A stretch of 64,000 nt of DNA from Bremerella cremea (GCF_003335505.1 NZ_QPEX01000028.1:62001-126000); one strand, 5' to 3'; shown: positions 48,257 through 56,646, numbered from the stretch's first letter. Program-made: numbers and translations. Notes: generated by a model not told the origin, from the letters alone.

Positions 48257-48871
48257 ATGAGCAACCGACTTGGCGAACTGACCATCGAAGAAGCGGCGCA
48301 GGAAGCGGCAGGCAACTGGAAGGACTTCAACTGCTTTGTTTGGTATCGGGACGACATTCCCGACGCTGAAAACTGGGCGATCATCTACACCCATCACCGG
48401 GACAGCGGCTTGCTCGACCAGAGCAATGCGAGCGTTATTGAGAAGACGCTCGAACCTTTCACCGATGGTGACGATCCAGACGTGGTGATGGAGTCGCACA
48501 ATCACTGGGCCGTGGGCCATATCGACGGGTTCAGCATCCGTGTCCTCCGAGACAGCGAAATCACCGAAGCCTTTCGGAAGTACCACGAGCTTGCTGAGGC
48601 GATGGACCAGTACCCGATCCTCGATGAAGAGGACTACAGCAACCGTGAACTCGAAGCGACGTTCGAGAACATCCCGCTGGCGGCGTGGCGGATCAAGGAT
48701 GAATACGAAGACCTGCCGGATGACTGGACCGAACATGTCTACGACTGGTTGAGCAACCATCGATGCAGCGCACTTGAGAACATGGACGACCAAGGCGGCT
48801 GGCCGGATGAAGACGATCTCCGTGATGCCTTCGATGCCCTTGGATACGAGCAAGCCGAATCTGTTTGCTGA
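48257..48871 (+). CDS. acidic protein of unknown function, mobile-element type
   Basis: 204 residues. Visible blocks: GNWKDFNCFVWYRDDIPDAENWAIIYTHHRDSG, ESHNHWAVGHIDGFSIRVL, YPILDEEDYSNREL. Proteins of this kind occur on plasmids and integrative elements, but I know no function. About a quarter of the residues are Asp or Glu, so a DNA-mimic role such as antirestriction is conceivable; that is a guess. The leader holds an island motif (48205), then TCCGCCAG/CTGACGGA, a stem whose right arm runs into the Shine-Dalgarno GGAGA. Confidence 0.75.
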   Translation: MSNRLGELTIEEAAQEAAGNWKDFNCFVWYRDDIPDAENWAIIYTHHRDSGLLDQSNASVIEKTLEPFTDGDDPDVVMESHNHWAVGHIDGFSIRVLRDSEITEAFRKYHELAEAMDQYPILDEEDYSNRELEATFENIPLAAWRIKDEYEDLPDDWTEHVYDWLSNHRCSALENMDDQGGWPDEDDLRDAFDALGYEQAESVC

Positions 48872-48929
48872 TCTAGGCACCTGCTAGTGCGGCATCACCA
48901 ATCCAACATTTGTAATGGGAGATCAACTC

Positions 48930-49868
48930 GTGTCGAACCACAACGTCAACGACGTGAAGCCAACCAGTCTAAACAGGATGATTGGCCAGTCCGCCGTCAT
49001 CGAACAAGTTCGTGTGGCCCTCGATGCAAGCCACATGGACGGACAGAAGTTCCCGAATGCTCTCATGGTGGGTCCACCCGGCGTCGGCAAGACTCAACTC
49101 TGTCACATCATCGCCGCAGAGATGGCAAGCGACGTTCACGAGTGCCTCGGCAGCACGTTGTCGAATGCCAGTGACCTGTTCGCTCTGTTGCTGGCGGCGA
49201 AGGACAAGGATGTCGTTTACATCGATGAAATCCATTCTGCTCCAAAGAAGGACATCTTCGTCACGTTGCTACTTGCCATCGACCAGATGAAGGTTGTGCT
49301 TTCGGGCAAGAACCGATCTCCGCAGAGCTTGCCGCTGGCCAACTTCACACTGTTGCTCAGCACGACCGAGGAGTACCTCGTCCCGAGGCCGTTGTCGGAT
49401 CGGTGCATGTTGCTGAGGCTTGGGTACTACAGCAACGAAGAACTCACGACGTTGCTCCTGAACCGTGTCCGGTCACTCGGCTGGGACATCCATGAGGAGA
49501 TTCTGCCGCAGATCGCTCAACGATCTCGTGGCACGCCTCGGCTCGGGCTTCGCTTGCTCCAGAGTTGTTTTCGTTGTTGCCGTAGCGAAGGCGAGTCCAC
49601 GATCACGACGAGGCACCTGCTTCGTGCATGTGAGCTTGAACAACTCGACGAACTTGGGTTGGGTCCGACCGAGCAACAATACCTCGGCATCGTGGCCGAG
49701 GGTCCGACTCGCCTCAATGTGATCGCCAGTCGGATCGGTCTGCCGTCACGCACCGTGAGCGAAGTCACTGAGAGTTTCCTGATCCGTGCCGGACTGATTG
49801 GCAAGGACGAGCAAGGGCGGCGCTGCCTCACCGAAGCAGGCCATCGCCACCTGTCTGAATCTCAGTGA
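48930..49868 (+). CDS. RuvB-like Holliday-junction AAA+ ATPase
   Basis: 312 residues from GTG 48930. An ATG at 48915 is in frame, but it forms part of the leader CCAACATTTGTAATGGGAGA, in which GGGAGA is the Shine-Dalgarno site, so GTG is preferred. RuvB features: LNRMIGQSAVIEQVRVAL, Walker A VGPPGVGKTQL near residue 47, Walker B YIDEIH near 97, sensor 1 LLLSTTEE, and Arg-containing RSRGTPRLGLRLLQ; the C-terminal winged helix reads LNVIASRIGLPSRTVSEV.ESFLIRAGLI. The chromosomal RuvB is a separate gene elsewhere. On mobile elements it may help recombination or replication. No RuvA or RuvC partner is visible. Confidence 0.88.
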   Translation: MSNHNVNDVKPTSLNRMIGQSAVIEQVRVALDASHMDGQKFPNALMVGPPGVGKTQLCHIIAAEMASDVHECLGSTLSNASDLFALLLAAKDKDVVYIDEIHSAPKKDIFVTLLLAIDQMKVVLSGKNRSPQSLPLANFTLLLSTTEEYLVPRPLSDRCMLLRLGYYSNEELTTLLLNRVRSLGWDIHEEILPQIAQRSRGTPRLGLRLLQSCFRCCRSEGESTITTRHLLRACELEQLDELGLGPTEQQYLGIVAEGPTRLNVIASRIGLPSRTVSEVTESFLIRAGLIGKDEQGRRCLTEAGHRHLSESQ

Positions 49869-49967
49869 GATGGTGTTTGGTTTCCGTTTGATTGCTGTCT
49901 CATTTCGGTTAGGCACCTGCTACTTGGGTGTCAGCAAGTCATCGTCCACATCATGGAGAATTGTTGA

Positions 49968-50429
49968 ATGAATGAAGTTCAGAAAGCCGCCGTGTCCGTC
50001 TCGGAGATGGCTCGCATCGTCGGGCTAAGCCGGGCACGCTTCTACCAGTTGTTGAGTGACGGCGTGTTTCCGAAGCCGAAATACGACGACTCAACCAACC
50101 GCCCGTACTTCGATGAAGAGGCGCAGGCCGAGTGCATCGAGGTGAAGAGACGGAACGTCGGAATCAACGGCAAAGTCGTGATCTTCTACGCTTCGAGGCA
50201 CCCGCTAACCGGGCAGCCGAAGCGACCAGCGAAGCCGAAGGCCAAAACAAAACCGACCAGCGAGTACACCGATCTGATCGAGTCGCTGTCGTGCCTCGGG
50301 TTGTCGGCGACCGCCCAGCAGGTGGAAGCCGCCGTCGCCGAATGCTTCCCTGACGGAATCCAAAAATTGGAATCTGGGGAGGTGGTCCGGGCGATCTTCC
50401 TGCATCTGAAACGCCAAGAATCCAAGTGA
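49968..50429 (+). CDS. AlpA/excisionase-like HTH protein
   Basis: 153 residues. The N-terminal VSVSEMARIVGLSRARFYQLLSDGVFPKPKYDDSTNRPYFDEEAQ is a winged helix-turn-helix of the AlpA/MerR-like excisionase kind. The linker is Lys/Pro-rich (GQPKRPAKPKAKTKP), and the helical C-terminus has no recognised fold. Its last 4 bases overlap an alternative start of the recombinase that follows, so the two are likely co-translated as a recombination-directionality factor with its recombinase (inference). A one-mismatch island motif lies inside the gene at 50196. Confidence 0.75.
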   Translation: MNEVQKAAVSVSEMARIVGLSRARFYQLLSDGVFPKPKYDDSTNRPYFDEEAQAECIEVKRRNVGINGKVVIFYASRHPLTGQPKRPAKPKAKTKPTSEYTDLIESLSCLGLSATAQQVEAAVAECFPDGIQKLESGEVVRAIFLHLKRQESK

Positions 50430-50488
50430 TAACGTCCTCCGATAATGGAGATTATCTTCCCCAATCGTGTCTGAAAGGTGTCAACAAA

Positions 50489-51424
50489 GTGTCTGATTCT
50501 CGTACAGAAGGTCGCCACAATTCAGGTGATAATGTTTTCGACAACATCCCGGTCGGCAAGGACGAGGCCCGTCTGTTCGGCGAGTACCTCGACTCCTCCG
50601 ACCTGTCGGCCAACTCCCAACGAGCCATCGTCAACGACCTGCGGAAATTTGCACGGTGGTTCGTGGACGCCAATCAGGAGCCACTGACGTTCGCCCGAGT
50701 CACCACCAGAGACATCACCGACTTCCGAGACTCGCTGCGTCGTGACCAAGAGCAAGCTGTCGCCACGGTGAACCGTGCCCTCGTCAGTGTCCGCCGATTC
50801 TGTCGTTGGCTGTGCGAAGATGGGCACCTGCAAGTGAATCCAGCGAAGGGCGTCAAAGAACTGAGAAAGCAGGAGCTTGCACCCAAGGGACTCGACCGAG
50901 CGCAGGTCCGGCGATTGTTTCGAGAAGTTGAACTTCGGAACGACGTGCGAGCGAATGCCGTGTTCTCGTCCATCATCTACACCGGCTGCCGGGTCGGTGA
51001 TCTGGTGAGCCTGACACTCGGTGATCTCTTGTTGTCCGAGCGATCTGGCACGGCAGTCTTCCGCTCGGGCAAGGGAAACAAGCAACGCTCGGTCCCGGTT
51101 CCGCTGGCCGCACGCAAGGCACTGGTCGCCTACTTGGAAACTCGACCGCCAGTTGAAGGCGATGCCGTATTCGTCGGCGAGCGTGGACCCCTCAGCGACA
51201 AGGGAGTGCGATGTCTCTGTGACAAGTACAGCGTGGTCTGCGGGTTCAAGATTCATCCGCACCTACTACGTCACACGATGGCGCACAAGTTCCTCGAAGA
51301 CAATCCCGGCGATCTGGTCTCGCTCGCTCAAATCCTCGGGCACGAGAACTTGAACACAACGAAGCGGTACGTCGCTCGAACCGAACAGGAGTTGGCGGAC
51401 GCTTCGGAGCGGATGCAGTTCTGA
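50489..51424 (+). CDS. XerC/D-like tyrosine recombinase
   Basis: 311 residues from GTG 50489, with GAAAGGTG 8 bases upstream; the frame is open from GTG 50426, which overlaps the AlpA-like gene. SAM-like core-binding domain (LFGEYLDSSDLSANSQRAIVNDLRKFARWF), then the catalytic domain with all residues present: Arg in TGCRVGDL, Lys in GKGNKQR, HLLRHT, His in LGHENL, and the nucleophile Tyr in TKRYV. In contrast to the end-located integrase it has a complete active site. It may resolve multimers or move units within the island; which reaction it performs is not visible. Confidence 0.9.
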   Translation: MSDSRTEGRHNSGDNVFDNIPVGKDEARLFGEYLDSSDLSANSQRAIVNDLRKFARWFVDANQEPLTFARVTTRDITDFRDSLRRDQEQAVATVNRALVSVRRFCRWLCEDGHLQVNPAKGVKELRKQELAPKGLDRAQVRRLFREVELRNDVRANAVFSSIIYTGCRVGDLVSLTLGDLLLSERSGTAVFRSGKGNKQRSVPVPLAARKALVAYLETRPPVEGDAVFVGERGPLSDKGVRCLCDKYSVVCGFKIHPHLLRHTMAHKFLEDNPGDLVSLAQILGHENLNTTKRYVARTEQELADASERMQF

Positions 51425-51439
51425 GCAAGGCACCTGCTA

Positions 51440-51472
51440 TCCGAGGGAACAATCACAACCCTTTCTCTCGGA
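51440..51472 (+). promoter_or_regulatory. 10-bp stem covering a Shine-Dalgarno region
   Basis: TCCGAGGGAA (51440-51449) and TTCTCTCGGA (51463-51472) pair with one G-U. GGAGAA begins inside the right arm (51470), 11 bases before ATG 51481. The island motif 51428-51439 abuts the left arm. Confidence 0.6.
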
Positions 51473-51480
51473 GAACGCAC

Positions 51481-51786
51481 ATGACCAAGACCGCAATCGC
51501 CAACGGACAGGACGAAACAGTTCAGAAAGCCGCTGCCGACGCCAATGCCGTGCAAGATGCGTGCAACCTCGTAGCGGTGGTTGGTTGCTTCCATCGCCAC
51601 CTGCTGGCTCTTCATCGTGCCGATGTCTGTGGCGACGATCTCATCAATCATCCGGTCGCCATCGCCTTCGTCAGCAAGCTGAGCAGTTTGTGTCGGATGA
51701 ACTTCGACCGTGAGATGGCCGCTTTCACCGCCATCGACAAGCTTCAGCGTGGAGAGGACGCCGAGTACGAAGTAATCCCGCTGTGA
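51481..51786 (+). CDS. small protein of unknown function
   Basis: 101 residues, mostly helical, with ANAVQDACNLVAVVGCFHRHLLALH and INHPVAIAFVSKLSSLCRM. A few Cys and His residues but no clear metal motif. It is led by an island motif and a stem that covers the Shine-Dalgarno site. The next 90 bp hold TCCCACTTTGATCGCC (51800-51815), related to the hairpin at 27102-27135, and another island motif. No family recognised; it looks like accessory mobile-element cargo. Confidence 0.65.
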   Translation: MTKTAIANGQDETVQKAAADANAVQDACNLVAVVGCFHRHLLALHRADVCGDDLINHPVAIAFVSKLSSLCRMNFDREMAAFTAIDKLQRGEDAEYEVIPL

Positions 51787-51834
51787 CCAAAGAGGCAATT
51801 CCCACTTTGATCGCCGACAGGAGGCACCTGCTAC

Positions 51835-51874
51835 GTCTCCAGTCAAAGACCAATCCAACTTTTGTACTGGAGAC
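51835..51874 (+). promoter_or_regulatory. 9-bp stem enclosing the CCAA-type leader element
   Basis: GTCTCCAGT (51835-51843) pairs perfectly with ACTGGAGAC (51866-51874). The loop carries CCAACTTTTGTA and the right arm includes the Shine-Dalgarno GGAGA; ATG is at 51880. The island motif 51822-51833 is immediately upstream. Confidence 0.65.
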
Positions 51875-51879
51875 TGGCG

Positions 51880-52296
51880 ATGCCGAAAACGATCACTGCA
51901 ACCTGCACGCTTATTGGCCATGAATTGACCAAGGTTCCCGTCGTCAATCCCGGCGACTGGTTCGGCAAGACATGGCTGCTCGAAATCGGCGGCTCTTACA
52001 CGCCTCTGTTCCTAATCGTCGAAGCGGACTCGGCCAGTGACGCCATCGACGAACTCGCTGACAGCGAGAAGTGGGGACACAACATCGTGGTCGATGACGC
52101 CGATCTCGGCGACTACGACCCCGAAACTTGCCACTACGGGCCGTCTGGCCAAGTCCTCGATCTTGACCACCTCGCCATCCACGGCTGCGAAGGATGCGAT
52201 GTGCCTTTCCCGTGCCGCTACCACGGCGACGGTCTGCCAACCGAAGGCGTCGATCCCGCCGAGTTCTGCTGGGACGACTTCGACGAAGACGAGTAG
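51880..52296 (+). CDS. small acidic Cys-containing protein of unknown function
   Basis: 138 residues from ATG 51880, chosen because the leader element with its Shine-Dalgarno site stands directly before it. It begins MPKTITATCTLIGHE and contains EADSASDAIDELADSEKWGHNIVVDDADLGDY and HGCEGCDVPFPCRYHGDGLP, a Cys/His cluster that could bind one metal ion. The acidic tail ends in TAG contributed by an island motif. Mobile-element cargo of no known function. Confidence 0.65.
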   Translation: MPKTITATCTLIGHELTKVPVVNPGDWFGKTWLLEIGGSYTPLFLIVEADSASDAIDELADSEKWGHNIVVDDADLGDYDPETCHYGPSGQVLDLDHLAIHGCEGCDVPFPCRYHGDGLPTEGVDPAEFCWDDFDEDE

Positions 52297-52299
52297 GCA

Positions 52300-52341
52300 C
52301 CTGCTACTTGGGCATCAAGGCAATTTCACTCAAGCAGCAGG
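52300..52341 (+). promoter_or_regulatory. island motif pairing with the next Shine-Dalgarno region
   Basis: CCTGCTACTTG (52300-52310), the 3' half of an island motif plus four bases, pairs at 10 of 11 positions with CAAGCAGCAGG (52331-52341), which runs into the Shine-Dalgarno AGGAGA ahead of ATG 52351. Here the motif itself forms the stem. Confidence 0.55.
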
Positions 52342-52350
52342 AGACCAAAC

Positions 52351-52773
52351 ATGGGCTGGACCTACCCCAACGGCGTGAATCGCAAGCAGTTGATCGCTCA
52401 ACGAGTCGAAGGCTGGGAGCGAGACAACGGCGAGATTCAGGTGAAAAGCACCTGTCTCAAACATTGCTACCGAGGCGGCGTCTTTTCTGGAGTTCTCTGG
52501 AGCGTCTGGGAACGCACCTTCACGAAGAACGGCGAGGAAGCGCAGCCGTCTGAGCGATGGATTCAATGTGATCTGCTCCGATGCGACCGTGGCGAGTGGG
52601 GCTACAAGGACATCGAAGAGTCGATGGGACCGTACTACTTCAGTTGTCCACTCGGATACCTCGAACTCGTTCCCTTCGACCGCTACGGCGGCAACGCCGA
52701 GTGGCGAGAACAAGTGATCGAGCATCACCGCCGACGTGCCGAGAAACGGCAGTGCCGAGCCATCATCGTCTGA
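52351..52773 (+). CDS. small protein of unknown function (MGW start)
   Basis: 140 residues starting MGWTYPNGVNRKQLIAQR, with a beta-rich look afterwards (GGVFSGVLWSVWERTF, RWIQCDLLRC) and a basic C-terminus (EHHRRRAEKRQCR). Short proteins with an MGW start are common on plasmids and integrative elements, and I think this is one of that group; no activity is known to me. AGGAGA is 8 bases upstream of the ATG. Confidence 0.65.
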   Translation: MGWTYPNGVNRKQLIAQRVEGWERDNGEIQVKSTCLKHCYRGGVFSGVLWSVWERTFTKNGEEAQPSERWIQCDLLRCDRGEWGYKDIEESMGPYYFSCPLGYLELVPFDRYGGNAEWREQVIEHHRRRAEKRQCRAIIV

Positions 52774-52839
52774 GTGTGACAGAGCTAGGCACCTGCTACT
52801 TCACCGTCAGCCAATCCAACTCGAACTATCGGAGATCAC

Positions 52840-53130
52840 ATGGTCGCAGAACGCAAACAGTTGTTTCCTCTTGGTCAGGTCGTCGCCACGCCAGACGCAC
52901 TGGCTGCACTTGAAGAAGCAAACGAGTCAGCGATTCCGCTGTTGAGTCGTCATCAGTCAGGAGACTGGGGTGATTTGTGCGATGAGGACCGGCAACTGAA
53001 CGACGAAGCCGTTGAGAATCGGTCACGCATTCTCTCCTCGTATGTCCTCGAAGCGACGGGCCAGAAGGTCTGGGTAATCACCGAGGCCGACAGATCAAGC
53101 ACATGCGTCTTGCTCCCTGAAAATTATTAG
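52840..53130 (+). CDS. small mobile-element protein (FPLGQVVATP family)
   Basis: 96 residues. FPLGQVVATPDALAALEEA, LSRHQSGDWGDLCDEDRQLNDEA, RILSSYVLEATGQKVWVITEADRSSTCVLLPE follow, line by line, a family very common on ICEs and plasmids, though without known function. Its leader has the island motif (52787) and CCAATCCAAC. The stop TAG (53128-53130) is made by the next motif copy. Confidence 0.8.
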   Translation: MVAERKQLFPLGQVVATPDALAALEEANESAIPLLSRHQSGDWGDLCDEDRQLNDEAVENRSRILSSYVLEATGQKVWVITEADRSSTCVLLPENY

Positions 53131-53182
53131 GCACCTGCTAATCGAGCGTAACGACACTTCACTTCAGCCACGGGAGAATCGA

Positions 53183-53428
53183 ATGACAGACGAAACCGAA
53201 TCGATCCGCCGACAGATGGTCCAAGACATCAACGCCGAACCGGGAAGCCGGGAACACCTCGAATCGAATCACGGACAGGTGTGGGACACACAGCAGTTGC
53301 AGGAAGACTTCAGCGTGCTGGGGTTCATGGCCCCGCTGGTGGTCGTCGCACGAAAGAGCGACGGAGCGAAGGGCAGCTTGTACTTTCAGGCGTCTCCCCG
53401 GTTCTACTACGGCTTCAAGGCAGATTGA
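53183..53428 (+). CDS. small mobile-element protein of unknown function
   Basis: 81 residues: RRQMVQDINAEPGSREHLESNHGQVWDTQQLQEDFSVLGFMAPLVVVARKSDGAKGSLYFQASPRFYYGF. This matches another small family that travels with the preceding one on plasmids and ICEs (similar order of blocks, same length). CGGGAGAA lies before the ATG. Last gene of the plus-strand train; a terminator follows 18 bp later. Confidence 0.8.
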   Translation: MTDETESIRRQMVQDINAEPGSREHLESNHGQVWDTQQLQEDFSVLGFMAPLVVVARKSDGAKGSLYFQASPRFYYGFKAD

Positions 53429-53445
53429 CAAGGCAGTCTCCGTGC

Positions 53446-53490
53446 GGCCAGCCTCGTGGTTTTGTCTCCGACCCGAGGCTGGCCTTTTCT
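53446..53490 (+). terminator. terminator of the plus-strand small-gene train
   Basis: GGCCAGCCTCG and CGAGGCTGGCC, an 11-bp perfect stem with a 17-base loop, followed by TTTTCT. Confidence 0.85.
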
Positions 53491-53891
53491 CCATCTACGA
53501 CAAGCCAAGTCGTGTTGCAGAACAAAAAACGAAACAATTCTCTTCCATTTCTTCACACCGTTGATGGGCAGGCCGGGGTTGCAGATGACTTAGCCCTGTT
53601 TCTTTTTTGTTGGTCCCCGCTCGTTTCGTTTTTCCCATTGGGCTGTGAATCAATTAGGGAAAAGCGAGATTGAAAAATCACCGCCGCCTCGAAATCTGTT
53701 GGCGGCAGGGTCCGAGACTCTCGGCGTTACAAAAGTTGTATTCGTGAGGACATGCTCAAGGCTCTGCCCGGCCTGAGTTTCTCATCACGTTTGGGACTCC
53801 TACCGAGAACACCACGGCCTGATTGAACGAACGAGCGGGGTTCGCCAACAGATACTTTTGGATTGGTCCATACCTTCTCTGCTTCTCGTGG
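53491..53891. other. gene-poor stretch with an isolated leader element
   Basis: ACAAAAGTTGTATTCGTGAG (53730-53749) is a leader-element copy, followed by ATG 53752 and a 24-codon frame ending at 53826. This may be the stub of a lost gene. Nothing else is supported. Confidence 0.35.
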
Positions 53892-55793
53892 TCAGTTCCA
53901 TGAGATTTTCGGGGGAATCCGGCTGGGAAGGAGTCTTGATGGCGGCGGTTGGCCTCTCGGTAGTGGTCTCTGGCCGAAAACATGGCTCGCTGGCCAATCT
54001 TCGGCTACGCTCTGCGTAATCAAAGTAATAGCACTGTATGAAACAAATTGTTCTTCTTGTTCGGGATAGCGGTAGGTCGTTCCGACGACGGATGGCTTCG
54101 TGTAGGTGATCTGGCACGTCTGGGCTTTGTGGTTTCGCCTGCTCCATGTGCCGCTCACGTTGATCCAGCCCAAGTTCTCAAGGAACGTGCGGCAGGCAAG
54201 GTAGTAGTCGTATTCCCATTCTGGCAGCTTCCCCTCGTTGGCCAACTTTTCCCACCAACACTGCATGGTCTTCAAGGGAATGGCACCATCTTCGTGGACC
54301 GCAACGGAATGCCGGATGATGCCGTGAAGAAAGTGGGCGTGTCGCCGATCAATGACTCGGTTCCTTCCCGTGCTTTCGTGTCTTTGGCCGTACTCGTCGT
54401 ACCAGACACGCACGTTGATTTTGACAGTTGCGGACCCTGACTGGATCAGATGGAACCGTGCGATTCCGAAGCACTCTCGAATCTGCTCGTCGAGTTCAGG
54501 ACGTTGCGGCTTGCCGCTTCCGCACTTGGCCGGATCAAAAATGTTTGCCACATATTCAAGGCAAGACCGGAAGTTGTTGGTCCTTCTTTCAAGACCATCC
54601 TCCCACTGGCCACTGAAGCACCCATGCTCCTTGTAGGCGGCAAGGGCTTCCTCGACCGTGGCGACTCGTCTCAGACGACATGAAATCCACCAAGAGAACT
54701 TGAGCCGCCTTTGATGAGCGTCGGTGATGCTCCTGATGTCGCTGAGACCTGTCTTGCCAACTGAAGGAACCACGCCGTCAGGCCCCGAGCCACAATTGAT
54801 GGCTCGCCCCAGCGAGCCATCCTTTTCCGAGCGAAGCGAGGACAAAGCTGGCTGAGGTGACTTCTTCTCCAGAATGCTCACTGCCACAGACGTTCTACGA
54901 GGTGTCCTTGCTTCATCGTGCTGCTCAGCCTCGTGACGTGCCCTGATCTCTTCCTTGTAGGCTGCAAACTTGTGGACCTTGCTCTCGTCGATTCTCTTCT
55001 CGATGTTTTCGAGAATACGATTGATCCGAGCGACGTTGACGGTCTCCTTCGCCCTGAACTCCTCAAGCCGGTAGTAGCACCAGTCATCGTAGGATTTCAA
55101 CATCTCTTCCTCGAAAGGCTGCCATCGTCTGAGTAGTAGAAGACGCTCCTCGTAGCTGGAGTGAAACGGAAGCTTCGCCAGCGAGCCGGACTTGTCGTCG
55201 GTCGTGATGGTTCCTTTGGTCTCGAAATCGCACAGTATTTCATTGTGCAAGAACCAACGACGGATCACGTCTTGCATTCGATCTGCCGTGCGGTTGAAAG
55301 CAACCACAGAGTTGTAGCGTGCTTTGAGGTAGCTGTTCTCGCCACGACGGGAACGACAGAAGTACCCAAAGGGAAAGTCGGCTTCCAATAACTCTCTGGC
55401 TCTTTCTTGGTCGATTTGCCACGGATGGTGAGCGTCGGTGTCTTGGTAGAACATCGCCTGCCCATTCTTACCCCCGGTGTAATACGAGGGCCAGTTCTTA
55501 AAGATGTGCTGCTCGACGTGCCACGGCCTAAAGATATTAAGAGCGACATCACGCTGAGCAGAGAAGCCGGGAATGTTCAGACCGCCTTTCCAGAGATGGT
55601 AGTTCTTCCAGTCTTCCTTGGTGATTGTGTGGTAGACTGTCCCATCGCCCCATGTGGCTTTCTGGCCGGGATCGAAGATGTTGATGTACGGCTCGAATGC
55701 AGCAAAAGTCTCCTGTGCAAACTCCTTCCTGCTCATGGGAGCAGGGAGTCGGCATCGACGCTCTTCATGCTTTCTGTCCTTCGTGGTCAACAT
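53892..55793 (-). CDS. large protein of unknown function, possible replication-type protein
   Basis: 633 residues from ATG 55793; the frame is open to 55808 and a later ATG (MSRKEFAQET) is also possible. The N-terminal half is rich in aromatic residues (ITKEDWKNYHLWKGGLNIPGF, WQIDQERARELLEADFPFGYF). A basic Pro/Ser linker lies at 300-360. The C-terminal half has NVRVWYDEYGQRHESTGRNRVIDRRHAHFLHGIIRHS and a helical part, WWEKLANEGKLPEWEYDYYLACRTFLENLGWINVSG, that resembles winged-helix plasmid replication proteins. That reading is weak; I do not recognise the family. It lies beside the HEAT gene on the same strand. Confidence 0.6.
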   Translation of the reverse strand: MLTTKDRKHEERRCRLPAPMSRKEFAQETFAAFEPYINIFDPGQKATWGDGTVYHTITKEDWKNYHLWKGGLNIPGFSAQRDVALNIFRPWHVEQHIFKNWPSYYTGGKNGQAMFYQDTDAHHPWQIDQERARELLEADFPFGYFCRSRRGENSYLKARYNSVVAFNRTADRMQDVIRRWFLHNEILCDFETKGTITTDDKSGSLAKLPFHSSYEERLLLLRRWQPFEEEMLKSYDDWCYYRLEEFRAKETVNVARINRILENIEKRIDESKVHKFAAYKEEIRARHEAEQHDEARTPRRTSVAVSILEKKSPQPALSSLRSEKDGSLGRAINCGSGPDGVVPSVGKTGLSDIRSITDAHQRRLKFSWWISCRLRRVATVEEALAAYKEHGCFSGQWEDGLERRTNNFRSCLEYVANIFDPAKCGSGKPQRPELDEQIRECFGIARFHLIQSGSATVKINVRVWYDEYGQRHESTGRNRVIDRRHAHFLHGIIRHSVAVHEDGAIPLKTMQCWWEKLANEGKLPEWEYDYYLACRTFLENLGWINVSGTWSRRNHKAQTCQITYTKPSVVGTTYRYPEQEEQFVSYSAITLITQSVAEDWPASHVFGQRPLPRGQPPPSRLLPSRIPPKISWN

Positions 55794-56004
55794 CGTATCG
55801 TTCAACAAATAAAGAACGCCTCAGCGGGTTTTCAGTTGGGGAACGGAAAAGCACCGGGCCGAGGCGTCCAGTTGTGTTGATCGATGTCTTCGGTGCTTTC
55901 TTGGCGTCCGTTCCCCGCACCTTTATGTAGTGTGGATTGTCCCAGAATCTCTGGAATACGTCAAAAATCTCTGTCAGTTGAAGAGATTCCACTTTGAGGC
56001 TCAA
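55765..56004 (-). CDS. possible small protein behind a leader element
   Basis: 79 residues from TTG 56004, beginning MSLKVESLQLTEIFDVFQRFWDNPHYIKVRGTDAKKA. The leader element CCAAAAGTTGTACTGG (minus strand, about 56030-56048) stands upstream as in other island genes, and it overlaps the start of the large downstream gene by about 29 bases. No family and a weak start codon; it may be real because the leader is otherwise without a gene. Confidence 0.3.
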   Translation of the reverse strand: MSLKVESLQLTEIFDVFQRFWDNPHYIKVRGTDAKKAPKTSINTTGRLGPVLFRSPTENPLRRSLFVERYDVDHEGQKA

Positions 56005-56052
56005 AATCGGGATCGAACCGACAGCGGCAGCCAGTACAACTTTTGGAATGAT

Positions 56053-56646
56053 TTAGCTGTGATGCTGAAGTTCTTCGTTTACGACCTGTCGCACAAGTTC
56101 ATCTGGGTCCGTGAGCATCTGCTGCAACAGCGGACCTGCTTCGGAAGACTCGTTCTTCAGGCCAGAGAGTAACCAAGCTGTGAGGCAACGTATCGCCGAG
56201 TCCTCACTCTTGGTGCCCTCGGCCATGATCTTCAACATCTCACTGTCCTTGCTGGGATCGATCCGCAGTATCAAGGCGGCAGCAGTGAGGCGGCTGTGTT
56301 CGCCGTCTCCGTCCAGCCATCTCAGAAGGACCGGCAGAGCATCTTCTGCTTTCTCAACGTGCTGGGAGACCACCGAAGCTGCACAGATTCGGACGATCCG
56401 GTCAGCGTCGTCCAACGATCTGATGACTGAGTTCAGGACCGCCGAGGTGTCGCCTTCCCACTCGTACAAGATTTCGAGGGCCATGACCCGAACGTAGTCG
56501 TCGTCATCTTCGAGAGCGTCTGCCAAACCAAGGACCGCTTCGTCACCAAACGGTCGTAAGGATTGGACGGCCTCCTCGACTCGCTCGATGTCAGTTCGAT
56601 GAGCGAAAGTGCGAAGGTTGTCGATGAATTGTCCGTGGTCCTGCAT
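56053..56646 (-). CDS. HEAT-repeat protein
   Basis: 197 residues made of HEAT-type helical pairs: EAVLGLADALEDDDDYVRVMALEILYEW, AVLNSVIRSLDDADRIVRICAASVVSQH, ALPVLLRWLDGDGEHSRLTAAALILRI, AGPLLQQMLTDPDELVRQVVNEEL. Such solenoids bind proteins, or in some phycobilin-lyase-like relatives small ligands. Its leader carries CCAACTTTTGTA (minus, 56683-56694), followed by GAGAGAAC before the ATG. No catalytic motif. Confidence 0.8.
   Translation of the reverse strand: MQDHGQFIDNLRTFAHRTDIERVEEAVQSLRPFGDEAVLGLADALEDDDDYVRVMALEILYEWEGDTSAVLNSVIRSLDDADRIVRICAASVVSQHVEKAEDALPVLLRWLDGDGEHSRLTAAALILRIDPSKDSEMLKIMAEGTKSEDSAIRCLTAWLLSGLKNESSEAGPLLQQMLTDPDELVRQVVNEELQHHS

Noticed and set aside
46499..53140. 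Integron-like cassette array with attC sites
   Set aside because: One copy reads GTTAGGC and some leaders contain ATCCAAC, which fit the attC boxes, but their order is reversed relative to attC, most copies lack GTT, and the recombinase shows no integron-integrase signature.
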